Assembly (NCBI GenBank): GCA_964437725.1
Contig: CAYTIB010000001.1
Span: 56,506 to 120,505 of the forward strand
Source of the DNA: CAYTIB01 sp964437725
Lineage (GTDB): Bacteria; UBA8248; JACPRG01; G963555815
Reading direction: 5' to 3'
DNA: 64,000 nucleotides
Made by a program: the position numbers and the translations under genes. Positions 1 through 9,162 of the stretch are shown here, piece after piece. Below the pieces are notes generated by a model. That model did not search any database. It had not been told where the DNA came from and saw only the letters and a program-made list of their open reading frames with translations. The first letter of the stretch is position 1. Every line of letters starts with the position of its first letter.

Positions 1-90
1 TCTCACCTTTGAGACACTTTACCCTCACCTACTTACTACCTGTCCCCTAATATATACACACACTTGATCGGGGCCAAGGGAATATTGAAC

Positions 91-1134
91 TTAGGGCGAG
101 TGGACAGGTAGGGCGCGGGGTTTGCTATCAGTTTGAAATTTTCGATACCGTGCTACAGCTTTAAGGTGCTCTGTTAGCGTTCGGCTGAAGATATGACTGC
201 CGTCTCCTCGGGCTACAAAGTAAAGGTAGTCAACAGGTGTCGGATAAAGAACGGCAGACAAGGATTTAAGGCCAGGACTTGCTATTGGCCCCGGTGGTAG
301 GCCTCGAGCCCGATATGTGTTGTAGGGGGAGCTAACTTTAAGCTCTTTCCTAGTCAGCGGGCCCGAGGTACGTTTTAAGGCATAAAGCACAGTAGGATCT
401 GCCTGAAGGCGCATATTTTTTTTGAGTCGGTTTAGAAATACAGCTGCAATTAAAGTTCGCTCGGCCGGAATTGCTGTTTCGCGTTCAATTATGGAAGCCA
501 GAGTTACGATCTGATGGATCGTCAATTTTTTCTTCTTGGCTCGGGCGGCCATTTCCGGCGTAAATTTTTCCCGAAAGGTTTGGACCATTCGTGACAAAAT
601 CTTTTTTGCGGTGGTTTTTTTTGGGAAGTAATAGGTTTCTGGAAAAAGGTACCCTTCTGCGCTGTTGGCGGGAATTTGAAGATGTTGTAAGAAGTCCATA
701 TTAGATGCGATGTGCTCGACCCTTCGAGCCGAATCAAACCCAGCACGCTCTATGGCTCTTGCAATTTCTCGAAGGCTGTATCCTTCGGGAATAGTTAACG
801 GATGTTGGACTACCTTGCCCTGGGTAAGGATAGCTAAAATTTCTGCTGGGCTCATAATTGAGCTTAATCGGTATTCACCTGCCTTAAGTGAGCGTTCGCG
901 ATCCTTGATCAGACTCATAAAGGTGAAAATATATCGATTGCGAATTAACCCTTCATTTTCTAAAGTCGCGGCAATTTGATTTAGGCTCGCCCCTTTAGGA
1001 AGCTCAATAGTCTTGAAATGGGATTTTTTGCTCTGTGAGAGATTGAATTGAATGTTTAGCCAAGTTGCACCAAACCCTGCCAGAGCAATTAGACTAACTG
1101 TTCCCCACAAAATGGATCGCACAATTTTGCTCAT
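91..1134 (-). CDS. mltG: Endolytic murein transglycosylase MltG (YceG family)
   Basis: Inner-membrane lytic transglycosylase that cuts nascent peptidoglycan strands and helps terminate glycan chains. The chosen ATG gives 347 aa and one N-terminal membrane anchor (about residues 5-27); the open frame runs further upstream but would overlap ruvX and put a hydrophilic tail before the anchor. A LysM-like region follows, then the YceG catalytic domain with the ASIIERET motif (catalytic Glu near residue 217), FLNRL and MRLQADPTV. It lies 7 bases downstream of ruvX on the same strand, a pairing seen in many bacteria, so the two are probably co-transcribed. The family assignment is certain by motif; function is from the family. 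Confidence 0.95.
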   Translation of the reverse strand: MSKIVRSILWGTVSLIALAGFGATWLNIQFNLSQSKKSHFKTIELPKGASLNQIAATLENEGLIRNRYIFTFMSLIKDRERSLKAGEYRLSSIMSPAEILAILTQGKVVQHPLTIPEGYSLREIARAIERAGFDSARRVEHIASNMDFLQHLQIPANSAEGYLFPETYYFPKKTTAKKILSRMVQTFREKFTPEMAARAKKKKLTIHQIVTLASIIERETAIPAERTLIAAVFLNRLKKNMRLQADPTVLYALKRTSGPLTRKELKVSSPYNTYRARGLPPGPIASPGLKSLSAVLYPTPVDYLYFVARGDGSHIFSRTLTEHLKAVARYRKFQTDSKPRALPVHSP

Positions 1135-1141
1135 GGCCGAT

Positions 1142-1582
1142 TTAGACGAGCTTTTTATTATTGAGATAATCCAGGTAGCTTTGAAGTATGAGGATCGATG
1201 CAGCTGAGTCGATGGCCGCCCGCCGTTTCTTTCGACTTCGCCCTGATTCGATAAGACTACGTTCGGACATAACAGTGGTAAGGCGTTCATCCCAGGTGCG
1301 GACTGTCAAATTAGTTGCCTGACGTAATTTCTCTGCAAATCTCTCTGCTCGCCGAGCCTCAGGGCCAGAGCTACCATCCATCCGAAGCGGAAGGCCTACA
1401 ACGAAGGATTGAACTTCATGCTCTCCAGCGATGCTGCTTATCTTCTCAACGGTGATCTTCCATCCTTTGGCCTGGAGCGTGGGAAGTGGCTGGGCAGTAA
1501 TTCCTATAGGGTCACTGAGGGCAAGCCCGATTCGGCGTGTGCCTAGATCAACTGCTAGAATACGTCCAATCATTTCCGTCAA
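1142..1582 (-). CDS. ruvX: RuvX/YqgF-type Holliday junction resolvase-like nuclease
   Basis: 146-aa RNase H-fold protein of the YqgF/RuvX family, linked to pre-16S rRNA 5'-end processing and Holliday-junction resolution. Visible motifs are AVDLGTRRIGLALSD near the N terminus (first acidic residue), GLPLRMDGS in the middle, the WDERLTT segment and a C-terminal acidic SILILQSYLD stretch, all in family order. The length is normal. An alternative start is the Met four residues in (MIGRIL). It is the first gene of a tight pair with mltG. Confidence 0.93.
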   Translation of the reverse strand: MTEMIGRILAVDLGTRRIGLALSDPIGITAQPLPTLQAKGWKITVEKISSIAGEHEVQSFVVGLPLRMDGSSGPEARRAERFAEKLRQATNLTVRTWDERLTTVMSERSLIESGRSRKKRRAAIDSAASILILQSYLDYLNNKKLV

Positions 1583-1606
1583 AAGATATCTCTTGAGTAC
1601 CCTAAG

Positions 1607-3244
1607 TTAGTGTGGGCGGCCAGACTTTTCAAAACGAATTTTGTTGAATAAGAGAGTTTGACCAGTAACCTTGCGGAAATTGACTAAAGCTTGAATTTGA
1701 TCAATGGTTGCCCTGGTTTTGGAACTTCGGGCAGCAGCCAAGTCATCCTGGAAAGTGAGAACCTGGAAATTAGTGGAGAGCCCCACTGTAAATTTTTTCT
1801 CCTCCGCTTCTAGTTGCCTTTCAGCCAGAACTTGAGCGGCTCGGGTGGAATCCACCTGCTTTTGTGCAGTCAATATGGCACGCACAGCCTCTCGAACTTC
1901 GAGAAAGATTTGTTGTTCGAGGTTTTTGAGTCTTAGTAGGGCCCGAGCTTTTTCCATTTTTCTTCTGAGCAATGTGCTTCGAGCTGCACGATTGCTCAAT
2001 GGAAACTCGAAGGTAATCCCAATTTCCCATTTATAAAATTCTCCCCGTCCCAAGTCGTCCACGGATCCAGAGAATTCTTTGTTGAGGCCGTTCAGGTCTA
2101 TACTACCCTTCAGATCGAGGAGCGGGAGTAGTTGGTTTTTGGCGAACCGGGTTTGAATGTTCCGATTTTCTAAATCAATTTTTTCTTCTTCATAATCAGG
2201 ACGATTTTTAAGGGCGATCGAAAAGCTTTTCTGTAAATTTGGGGCCCTTCGGATTACCGTTGGTTGGTCTTTTGGGCGTATCCGCCTATTCCATGATGTA
2301 ATGTTTGTGGGAAGATTGAGTGCTCGCTTAAGCCGGTCTTCATTATCCTGTACCTGGCGTTGAGCAGCGATCACTCCGGCTTCCCGGTTGGCAATACTTG
2401 CTTGGGCTTGGACAATTTCGATGGGAGCGAGAGTGCCGACCTCGACCTGTATTTTATTTCGACGAAGTAAATCCTGGGCAAGAGTTAGAGATCTTTTTTT
2501 GACCTCGAGTTCTTCGATAGCGAACAAAAGCTCCCAATAAAAATTTTCGATCTCCGTAACAACTTTAATCACACTACCTCGAAATTGGTTAACAGAAATG
2601 GTTTGATTATTCTGGGCAATCCGAATGGGTGTGGTGTTGACACTCCGCCCGAAGTTCTTGAGGAGGTTTTGGGTTAATGTAAGGGAGAATGTAGGTTCTA
2701 CGGCGGGATTGAATCGGGTGGTCGCTGTGTTATTCCTAGATTGATCTAGGCCAGTTTTGATCTCATAGGTTGTTCCTGTTTTGTAGCGCCTACGGATCCC
2801 AACATTAATAGCCTGCTTATCTGTCTCGCTTCGCCGAATACCTCCGATGGTCGAGTTGTCGGGTGTGAAAGATTCTTCTACACTTCCATCGGCAAACCCT
2901 ACGGTATCAAACCTCGCATCTTCTCGCGTGATTTCTTGAGCCAGAATGTGAGGATTTAACTGATCCACTTGTATCTGAAAGTTTCTGGCGACTCCGATTC
3001 GGACGCATTTTCTGAGAGATAAGGAAAGAATCGTTTGGGGAAAAATAGGGGTAGTGGCCGTGGGTTTTTGTGTTTCTCCATAATTCACTTTCGGGGTAGT
3101 GGCCAATTGTGTCACGGGACCTAAGAATTTTTTGAGAATGGGTAGTTTTTTGTCCAATGTCCGAGCTTCCACAATGCTTTTACCCAGGGTTAATAGGGGA
3201 AGCATGAGAAGTAGGCTTACGAAGAAAGAACAAAGAATATGCAT
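1607..3244 (-). CDS. TolC-family outer membrane efflux channel protein
   Basis: Outer-membrane channel component of a type I secretion or tripartite efflux system. The start chosen gives 545 aa beginning MHILCSFFVSLLLML, a good signal peptide; upstream in-frame Met codons would hide it behind a basic, non-signal segment. The body has the two repeated OEP helical regions: QTILSLSLRKC opens the first and a LEVREAVRAILTAQKQVDSTR-like coiled region sits near the C terminus, followed by the typical GLSTNFQVLTFQDDL and FRKVTGQTL endings. No inner-membrane pump or adaptor lies next to it, so its partner is unknown. The gene stands alone 24 bases after the ruvX start on the same strand. Confidence 0.88.
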   Translation of the reverse strand: MHILCSFFVSLLLMLPLLTLGKSIVEARTLDKKLPILKKFLGPVTQLATTPKVNYGETQKPTATTPIFPQTILSLSLRKCVRIGVARNFQIQVDQLNPHILAQEITREDARFDTVGFADGSVEESFTPDNSTIGGIRRSETDKQAINVGIRRRYKTGTTYEIKTGLDQSRNNTATTRFNPAVEPTFSLTLTQNLLKNFGRSVNTTPIRIAQNNQTISVNQFRGSVIKVVTEIENFYWELLFAIEELEVKKRSLTLAQDLLRRNKIQVEVGTLAPIEIVQAQASIANREAGVIAAQRQVQDNEDRLKRALNLPTNITSWNRRIRPKDQPTVIRRAPNLQKSFSIALKNRPDYEEEKIDLENRNIQTRFAKNQLLPLLDLKGSIDLNGLNKEFSGSVDDLGRGEFYKWEIGITFEFPLSNRAARSTLLRRKMEKARALLRLKNLEQQIFLEVREAVRAILTAQKQVDSTRAAQVLAERQLEAEEKKFTVGLSTNFQVLTFQDDLAAARSSKTRATIDQIQALVNFRKVTGQTLLFNKIRFEKSGRPH

Positions 3245-3546
3245 GCTTTTTGGAAAAATCGAAAATGGAGGAAAAATTATCAATTTATAAAAACAGAACC
3301 CCCTTACATGTCGAAAATTAAGGCAACGGATAAGATAACTTGTTTCCATCGGATTAGGATAGCTCAGTTTCAAGGGTTGTCGGCCTTCCGCTGATGTCCG
3401 TGCTAGAATAAGGGGTGCGCCGTTGCCTGGTGTCGAATTAGGTTTTTATTTTCGCCACACTGTCAATGTTACGTTTTGCTTTTATCAAGATCCACTCGAA
3501 TTAGTTGAAGGGAGTTCACGTGGGTGCTATATCAAGAGGGTATTTT

Positions 3547-3615
3547 ATGAAAGTGGTTATCTGTGTCAATGATACTTGTTCAGACTTCACTCCAATTTTC
3601 ATATCCTTCAGATGA
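3547..3615 (+). CDS. Candidate 22-codon leader ORF overlapping the ribF start
   Basis: A short ORF beginning MKVVICVNDTC has a good ribosome-binding site (AGAGGG, six bases before the ATG), whereas ribF has none visible. Its TGA stop overlaps the ribF ATG as ATGA, the classic arrangement for translational coupling. No homology is claimed; whether the peptide matters or only its translation does is unknown. It could be chance, since ribF might instead start at an upstream TTG (3576). Confidence 0.4.
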   Translation: MKVVICVNDTCSDFTPIFISFR

Positions 3616-4547
3616 AAGTCATTCAAGGGCTAGATGAATTCCCCTCAGGTTTGGCGTATCCCGTTTTAACAATCGGGAATTTTGATGGCGTTCATATCGC
3701 ACATCGTCGAATTCTCAGCGAGACTGTTTCTATTGCACGGCAGAATGGTGGAACGGCTGTCGCTATGACCTTTTGGCCACACCCTTCCCAGTTTTTTGAA
3801 CCCGGACGCAAGTTGAATTACCTTGCTGATGAGCAAACTAAGCAGCAGCTTATAGTCCAAACAGGGATAAATTTTCTTGTAATCGTTCCCTTTGATCGAA
3901 GATTTTCGGAGATTGAATCGAGAGATTTTGTCCAGACAGTTTTATTGGGAACCATGGGTGCCCGTGAAATCGTGGTTGGGTTTAATTTTTCCTTCGGAAA
4001 AGGAAAGTTGGGAAATGCAAAATTCCTTGAGGAAGAAGCAAGGCGAGCGGGGTCGCAAACCCACATTGTAGGGGCTTTGAAAATCAATGGTGCTGGTATC
4101 GTTAGTAGCACACGAATTCGCTCATTGATTCGGGAGGGGGACGTTGAATCCGCGTCGAAGTTGCTAGGAAGAGAATATAGTATTAGGGGAAAAGTGGAAC
4201 ATGGCGCACACCGAGGGGCGAGTCTCGGTTTTCCTACTGCAAATATCAGCCCTAGTAATCAAATCATCCCAGCTAAGGGGGTTTACGTTGCGGAGGTTTG
4301 TATGGGGCGTAATTTGCACCACGCTGTCGTTAACGTTGGGGTAAATCCAACCTTCGGTGGGGATACTTTGAGGATTGAAGCCCATTTGATGGAATTTAAG
4401 GGTGACCTTTATGGCGAAAACATTGAGATTCGATTTATTGATCGAATTCGTCACGAGAAACGGTTTTCCTCCGTAGAGGAACTCACCAAGCAGATTAGCT
4501 GTGATGTGGAAACGGTTAGGACCTTCTTCAAAAGAAGAGCCCAGTGA
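3612..4547 (+). CDS. ribF: Bifunctional riboflavin kinase / FAD synthetase RibF
   Basis: Converts riboflavin to FMN and FMN to FAD in the cytoplasm. The N-terminal adenylyltransferase domain carries TIGNFDGVHIAHRRI (nucleotide-binding HxGH-like motif) and STRIRSLIREG; the C-terminal riboflavin-kinase domain (about residue 180 on) has GASLGFPTANI and the PTFGG-to-EAHLMEF segment. 311 aa from the ATG is normal. Its start overlaps the stop of a 22-codon leader ORF, and its end overlaps the next gene by four bases (GTGA), so all three may be coupled. Confidence 0.95.
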   Translation: MKVIQGLDEFPSGLAYPVLTIGNFDGVHIAHRRILSETVSIARQNGGTAVAMTFWPHPSQFFEPGRKLNYLADEQTKQQLIVQTGINFLVIVPFDRRFSEIESRDFVQTVLLGTMGAREIVVGFNFSFGKGKLGNAKFLEEEARRAGSQTHIVGALKINGAGIVSSTRIRSLIREGDVESASKLLGREYSIRGKVEHGAHRGASLGFPTANISPSNQIIPAKGVYVAEVCMGRNLHHAVVNVGVNPTFGGDTLRIEAHLMEFKGDLYGENIEIRFIDRIRHEKRFSSVEELTKQISCDVETVRTFFKRRAQ

Positions 4548-5593
4548 AGCTTAATTTTTGGATAGGGCTTCTAATTAGCGCAATAGCCGTGGCCTTTCTC
4601 GTCTACCAAGTTGATTTCAAGGAAGTTATGGAAGCCTTCGGCGCAGCTCACTATGGCTGGATTGTGCCTGGGGGGCTGTGCGCCACGTCATTGATTTTTA
4701 TCCGGGCTTGGCGTTGGCGTTATCTCCTCGGAAACAATTTGCAAACTTCCTTTGATGCACGACTCTCTGCCACTTTTATTGGATTTATGGCTAATGGTCT
4801 TTTGCCCGCTAGGATTGGCGAGTTCGTTCGCGCATGGTGCTTGGGCCACCGAGAAGGTAAGAGTAAAAGTGCGATTTTCGCCTCCATCGTCATTGAACGG
4901 TTGTTGGACGGAGTTTGGCTGCTCATATATCTAGCTATTGCCTTATGGGTGGTGCCTTTTCCAGGTGGGGGAGATCCCGGCAGTACCCCTCTTGACGTGA
5001 AAACGATGGGTGGTATTTCGATGAGAAGTGGACTTCGTTGGGCGGGATTGTTTTCATTCCTTTTTTACGGTTGTTTGATTTCGTTTCTGGTATTACTCCG
5101 TGTTGCCCGTAAGAGAACCCTTCAGACGGTTAGTGGAATTTTGATGCGATTTTCGCCTCGGTTTGCAAAAAAAGCTGAGGCGACGTTGGATGGATTTATT
5201 CAGGGTATTTACCTTCCCATTTTGCCGGCTCATATAGTTAAAGTGTTTTTCCTAACCGTTCTTCTTTGGACTATCGGACTTGGCATGAACTTTTTTACAC
5301 TATTGGCGTTCGGTCAAAATTTGGTTTGGCACGCAAGTTTGCTGATCCTCGTTATGCAGGCCATTGGTGTGATGATTCCATCTTCTCCCGGATTTGTGGG
5401 GACTTTTCATGCTGTGACGGTAGTGGGAATAATGTTCTATGGAGTGCTTCAAGGGGTAGCTCTCAGCTATGCGATAGTTGTCCATATCCTTTCTTTTGGA
5501 CCAGTGGTACTTATTGGTTTAGGCTATCTTTGGAAGGAGAATCTGACTTTGGGTCGAATTGTCTCGACCAGTAAGGGTTCAGATAATTCCTAA
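4544..5593 (+). CDS. Lysylphosphatidylglycerol synthase TM-type integral membrane protein (UPF0104)
   Basis: 349-aa polytopic membrane protein with about eight hydrophobic segments. Family landmarks are FIRAWRWRYLL after the second helix, ANGLLPARIGEFVRAWCLG, ASIVIERLLDGVWLL and the C-terminal IPSSPGFVGTFHA. This is the flippase/LPG-synthase TM family; members without the soluble synthetase domain are often of unknown substrate, and this one lacks it. GTG start overlapping the ribF stop by four bases implies translational coupling. Confidence 0.85.
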   Translation: MKLNFWIGLLISAIAVAFLVYQVDFKEVMEAFGAAHYGWIVPGGLCATSLIFIRAWRWRYLLGNNLQTSFDARLSATFIGFMANGLLPARIGEFVRAWCLGHREGKSKSAIFASIVIERLLDGVWLLIYLAIALWVVPFPGGGDPGSTPLDVKTMGGISMRSGLRWAGLFSFLFYGCLISFLVLLRVARKRTLQTVSGILMRFSPRFAKKAEATLDGFIQGIYLPILPAHIVKVFFLTVLLWTIGLGMNFFTLLAFGQNLVWHASLLILVMQAIGVMIPSSPGFVGTFHAVTVVGIMFYGVLQGVALSYAIVVHILSFGPVVLIGLGYLWKENLTLGRIVSTSKGSDNS

Positions 5594-5650
5594 GATTTGT
5601 GCTTTGCGATTTATCACATTTATCTGGATATGACGTGATGGGGTGAATTC

Positions 5651-5679
5651 TTCAGTCGATATTTATTTCCTTGTATAAT
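5651..5679 (+). promoter_or_regulatory. Candidate sigma70 promoter for the isochorismatase-family gene
   Basis: A perfect -10 hexamer TATAAT (5674-5679) is preceded, 17 bases upstream, by TTCAGT (weak -35, three of six consensus bases). It sits in the 186-base gap before the hydrolase gene, about 100 bases from its ATG. Prediction from sequence only. Confidence 0.4.
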
Positions 5680-5779
5680 TCGCTTATATGAAGGTCTTAG
5701 GGAAGCAAATGAGATGACATGGTGATTGTTTTAGGTTTTGGTAGGACTGTCGATTTGAAGGGGAAAGGGGGGTTTCGTA

Positions 5780-6454
5780 ATGGCAATTGATACGAGTATG
5801 TTCTCAGGCGAGGATTTGCAATATCTTGATAAGGGTCATACGGGTATGCCGATAGGGTGGGGGGAGCGTCCAGCTTTAGTGATTGTCGATATGACACGGG
5901 CGTTCATAGAGGATGATTATCCACTCGCTTGTGAAAAGACCGGGCGTCCATGTGAAGAGGCTATCGCTAGGGTATTGGAGGTTTCCCGAAGTGCGGAGAT
6001 TCCTGTGCTTTACACTGGTGGAATTGTTGCCGATAAAGAAATTCTCAAAGGACGATGGAAATCGAGGTATGAAGATCCGCTACTGAAATCTCCTGAAGCA
6101 CATGAGATAGTTGAGGGGGTAGCTCCCTTGAAGGATGAGATTGTTATCCGGAAGACAAAGCCCAGTGGCTTTTTTGGGACTGAACTAAATGGTTACCTTG
6201 TTTACCACAATGTTGATACGCTAATTGTTACGGGTATGGTTACGAGCGGGTGTGTTCGAGCTACCGTGGTAGATGCTTTCTCACTCAATTATCGGGTTAT
6301 TGTCCCTGAAGAATGTGTGGCTGATCGAGCCCAGCTTTCACACCAGGTAACGTTGGTCGATCTTGACACGAAGTACGCTGACGTTTTGCCGGTGGATAGT
6401 GTTATTGCTCATCTCGAGAGCACTGCAAAGGTTGTCGCTCAGCCGATCGGATAG
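5780..6454 (+). CDS. Isochorismatase-family (cysteine hydrolase) amidohydrolase
   Basis: 224-aa cytoplasmic hydrolase of the isochorismatase-like superfamily, closest in style to N-carbamoylsarcosine amidohydrolases. The catalytic triad can be read as Asp in VIVDMTRAF, Lys in VIRKTKPSGFFGT and the nucleophile Cys in VTGMVTSGCVRATVVDA. It has a strong ribosome-binding site (AAAGGGGGG). The hydantoinase genes 15 kb away would make a carbamoyl-amide substrate plausible, but there is no direct link. Isochorismatase itself is less likely because no siderophore genes are near. Confidence 0.85.
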   Translation: MAIDTSMFSGEDLQYLDKGHTGMPIGWGERPALVIVDMTRAFIEDDYPLACEKTGRPCEEAIARVLEVSRSAEIPVLYTGGIVADKEILKGRWKSRYEDPLLKSPEAHEIVEGVAPLKDEIVIRKTKPSGFFGTELNGYLVYHNVDTLIVTGMVTSGCVRATVVDAFSLNYRVIVPEECVADRAQLSHQVTLVDLDTKYADVLPVDSVIAHLESTAKVVAQPIG

Positions 6455-6489
6455 TGCGGGCCAGGTTGTAGTTGGGTTTTCTTGAGAAA

Positions 6490-8223
6490 TCAATAATCAT
6501 ATTTCGCGGCGAGTTCGGGGTTTTCCCCGGCTTTTGCTTTTGTTGGGATTTTTTTGATTTTCAATAGTTCTAGTCCAGCTTGTTCAATGAGTGGGACAAG
6601 TGTTTTAGATTTTTTAGCCGAGATGCCAATTGCTTTGTACCGGCGACAGAGCCCTTCTACAACTACAGGGGTACTCTGATCGATCTTATTGAAGACTAAA
6701 AGGCGTGGAATTTCGTCTAGCTTTAATTTTTCAAGAATTCGGTTGACAGCTCCCATTTGTTCTTCGAGCCGCGGATTTGAGATATCTGCAAGATGGATGA
6801 GCATATCCGCATCTTCTAGCTCTGCCAGGGTTGCACTGAAGGCATCCATCAACTCCTCAGGGAGGTTATGGATAAACCCAACCGTGTCAGTTAGGATGAC
6901 CTCCATTTCCTCTGGAAACCTCACGCGTCGGGTGGTCGGGTCAAGTGTTGCGAAGAGCCGATTTTCTGCTTCTACAACACTCTGAGTCATGGCGTTTAGG
7001 AGGGTAGATTTTCCGACATTAGTGTATCCAACAATGGAAAGGATCGGTAACTGACTTCTTTTCCGCTGGGCTCTTCTTTGGCTTCGACCTTTTTCCAGGT
7101 GGTTAAGCTCCTTTTTTAATCGTGAAATTCTTTCTCGAATACGACGTCGGTCTATCTCTAACTTCATCTCGCCTGGCCCGCGAGTGCCAATTCCACCAGC
7201 CAGCCTGGACATAGCTCGGTCCTGGGTAACTAGCCGGGGCAACATATATTGCAGCTGCGCGAGCTCAACTTGAAATTTCCCATTGCGGCTTTTGGCCCTT
7301 TGAGCAAAGATATCTAATATAAGTTGATTGCGGTCGATGACCTTTAGGTCCATGAAATCTGACAGTGACCGAAGTTGAGCAGGTGTTAATTCTCGATCGA
7401 AAACTATTAGGTCCGCACCCATCTGCAGGCTTTGGATAACAAGTTCTTTTAGCTTTCCTTTACCCAGGACTGTGCGGTGATCGGCTCGCGGTCTACGCTG
7501 AATGATGGAATCCAGGACAATGAGCTCGTCACTGCGTGCAAGTTCGCTCAGCTCATCAAGGGATGCTTTGGGGTCACGCTTTGAAGGGTGAAACTCATTG
7601 CTGTGGTTGCCTGCTTCCTCTGTAGTAGCCACGTGAACAAGTATGGCTCGCTCCCGGTTGTCGATGTTGGCTCGGATGTTTTGTGCTCGGGTCAGTTCCT
7701 GCTCCAATCCACCAATGAGCGCGGCACAATCCATATTGATCCGGTCCAAGAGAACCGGATTGTGAATTTCCCACCGTTTTTTTTGTGGGTTTTCTGGCAA
7801 AAGATGAGCAATGTAAGCCTCGTGGGGTAGAGTGAGGTTTTGTTGTTCAGTAAGTGTAATTGCAGCAATCAAATCGAGCCTAAGAAGTGCTAAGTCTGTT
7901 AAATCGTCTTGACTTAATCCTTCCCCCCGAAGATGGGTGTGCACAAGCCTGAGACCGCGAAGGCGCTGTCCACCGGCGCGCTCCCGGCGGAGGTCGGGGA
8001 TGAAAATGCTTCGGGCGTCCCCTACGATGACCGATCGGATTTCTCCGCTTCTTGCAATGAGCATGCCAATTTGACAGCCGATTGAAGAGGAGATTTCTGC
8101 AAGGAGACGCGCAGCCTCCCAAGTGATTAGCTGGTCTGGAGAAATTTTACGGCGACATAGGCGTTCTAGTGCTCTTAACTGCTGATGACGAAGATCTTTG
8201 ACTTGCCCAGTTACTTTTTGGAT
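6490..8223 (-). CDS. hflX: Ribosome-associated GTPase HflX, apparently starting at ATC
   Basis: HflX is a GTPase that binds and splits stalled or stressed 70S ribosomes. The G domain shows GYTNVGKST (about residues 398-406), DTVGFI and NKID; before it lies the HflX N-terminal domain with the glycine-rich RLAGGIGTRGPGEMKLE linker. The first in-frame ATG (8064) would remove 53 residues that look like authentic family sequence (LRALERLCRRK, then an IGCQIG block joining directly to MLIARSGE). That frame is open up to a TAA at 8236-8238 and contains no ATG, GTG or TTG. A TAAGGAG ribosome site spans the stop, and eight bases later comes ATC at 8221-8223, giving 577 aa and an HflX-like N terminus. 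ATC as the start is inferred. Confidence 0.88.
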   Translation of the reverse strand: MQKVTGQVKDLRHQQLRALERLCRRKISPDQLITWEAARLLAEISSSIGCQIGMLIARSGEIRSVIVGDARSIFIPDLRRERAGGQRLRGLRLVHTHLRGEGLSQDDLTDLALLRLDLIAAITLTEQQNLTLPHEAYIAHLLPENPQKKRWEIHNPVLLDRINMDCAALIGGLEQELTRAQNIRANIDNRERAILVHVATTEEAGNHSNEFHPSKRDPKASLDELSELARSDELIVLDSIIQRRPRADHRTVLGKGKLKELVIQSLQMGADLIVFDRELTPAQLRSLSDFMDLKVIDRNQLILDIFAQRAKSRNGKFQVELAQLQYMLPRLVTQDRAMSRLAGGIGTRGPGEMKLEIDRRRIRERISRLKKELNHLEKGRSQRRAQRKRSQLPILSIVGYTNVGKSTLLNAMTQSVVEAENRLFATLDPTTRRVRFPEEMEVILTDTVGFIHNLPEELMDAFSATLAELEDADMLIHLADISNPRLEEQMGAVNRILEKLKLDEIPRLLVFNKIDQSTPVVVEGLCRRYKAIGISAKKSKTLVPLIEQAGLELLKIKKIPTKAKAGENPELAAKYDY

Positions 8224-8583
8224 TCGATTAGCTCCTTACTTAAGATTGAAGATGGTGAGCCTAATGGAAGCCTTTATTTACGATAGGGGTAGACGAGATA
8301 GAAAGCAAATATGCGGTCTGAAGAGCTGTGCGGCGTCACACCTTTTGATCTTTCAGGTATAAAAGGGGATCTTCGGCCCACATGACAGGCTGGGTGCTTC
8401 TTAACCCCAAATATGCCTTCTATCTGGAATTTCTTCCTAAGCGAGCAAGATTGACTTCCGTTGGTTGTGGTAAACTGATAGATGTTTGGGCCTTGATTTT
8501 GTCAATCGGGGTTTGTTTCCGCCCAGGTGTGGAGCCAAGGGCGTGAGTTTATGAGAAGGGTAAGTAGCCAGGAGAATCCATCA
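8224..8583. other. Divergent intergenic region between hflX and ubiX
   Basis: About 360 bases that must hold the promoters of both hflX (leftward) and ubiX (rightward). The hflX ribosome site is at its left edge and an AGGAGA site for ubiX is at 8570-8575. A TTGACT at 8451-8456 could be a -35 for ubiX, but no -10 at good spacing follows. CCTTTT and AAAAGG (about 8341-8365) form a weak inverted repeat. No RNA gene or convincing ORF seen. Confidence 0.4.
8232..8238 (-). promoter_or_regulatory. Ribosome-binding site that fixes the hflX ATC start
   Basis: TAAGGAG on the minus strand, eight bases upstream of the in-frame ATC codon. It overlaps the only upstream in-frame stop, so no longer N terminus is possible. 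It is about 170 bases from the first in-frame ATG and cannot serve that codon. Confidence 0.65.
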
Positions 8584-9147
8584 GTGAGAATGATTGTGGC
8601 TATATCTGGAGCCAGTGGTTCGATCCTTGCTGTTCGTCTTCTGGAATTCCTTAAGACGACTGATATTGAAGTACATCTTATTTGCTCGAGGGATGGGATC
8701 CGGGTTGTGAAACATGAGATTGGAATGACCTACAAGGAACTTCAAAAATACGCTGATGTTGTTCATGACATTAACGATATCGGTGCGACTCCGGCCAGTG
8801 GTTCCTCCGGGATGGAGCACATGGTGGTGATTCCGTGCTCCATGAAGACTCTGAGTATGATTGCCACTGGTGCATCCACAAACCTGATTGGCCGATCGGC
8901 GGATGTAATTCTTAAAGAAAAACGGAACTTGGTGTTGGTTCCCCGGGAGACTCCACTTAGCCCGATTCATCTGGAGCATATGCTGAGTTTGTCAAGGATG
9001 GGCGCCCATATGTTGGTTGCCAGTCCGGGTTTTTATCATCTCCCTAAGACGATGGATGATTTAATCAATCACTTGGTGGGGAAGACTCTCGATTGCATGG
9101 ACGTACCAAACGAACTGTTTCGCCGGTGGCAAGGTGGAGAAGGTTGA
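8584..9147 (+). CDS. ubiX: UbiX-family flavin prenyltransferase
   Basis: Makes prenylated FMN, the cofactor of UbiD-type decarboxylases. N-terminal MIVAISGASGSILAVRLLE is the Rossmann-like FMN-binding start; CSMKTLSMIATGASTNLIGR and LVLVPRETPLS are the family hallmarks. The GTG at 8584 is chosen because AGGAGA lies eight bases upstream; the ATG at 8590 is the alternative. About 187 aa, normal for the family. No ubiD is present here, so the decarboxylase partner must be elsewhere. pepA follows after 15 bases. Confidence 0.93.
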   Translation: MRMIVAISGASGSILAVRLLEFLKTTDIEVHLICSRDGIRVVKHEIGMTYKELQKYADVVHDINDIGATPASGSSGMEHMVVIPCSMKTLSMIATGASTNLIGRSADVILKEKRNLVLVPRETPLSPIHLEHMLSLSRMGAHMLVASPGFYHLPKTMDDLINHLVGKTLDCMDVPNELFRRWQGGEG

Positions 9148-9162
9148 GGAGCTGTTGCCTTA

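Noticed and set aside
6490..8064. hflX starting at ATG 8064
   Set aside because: Family sequence continues in frame above it and no ribosome site lies just upstream of this ATG.
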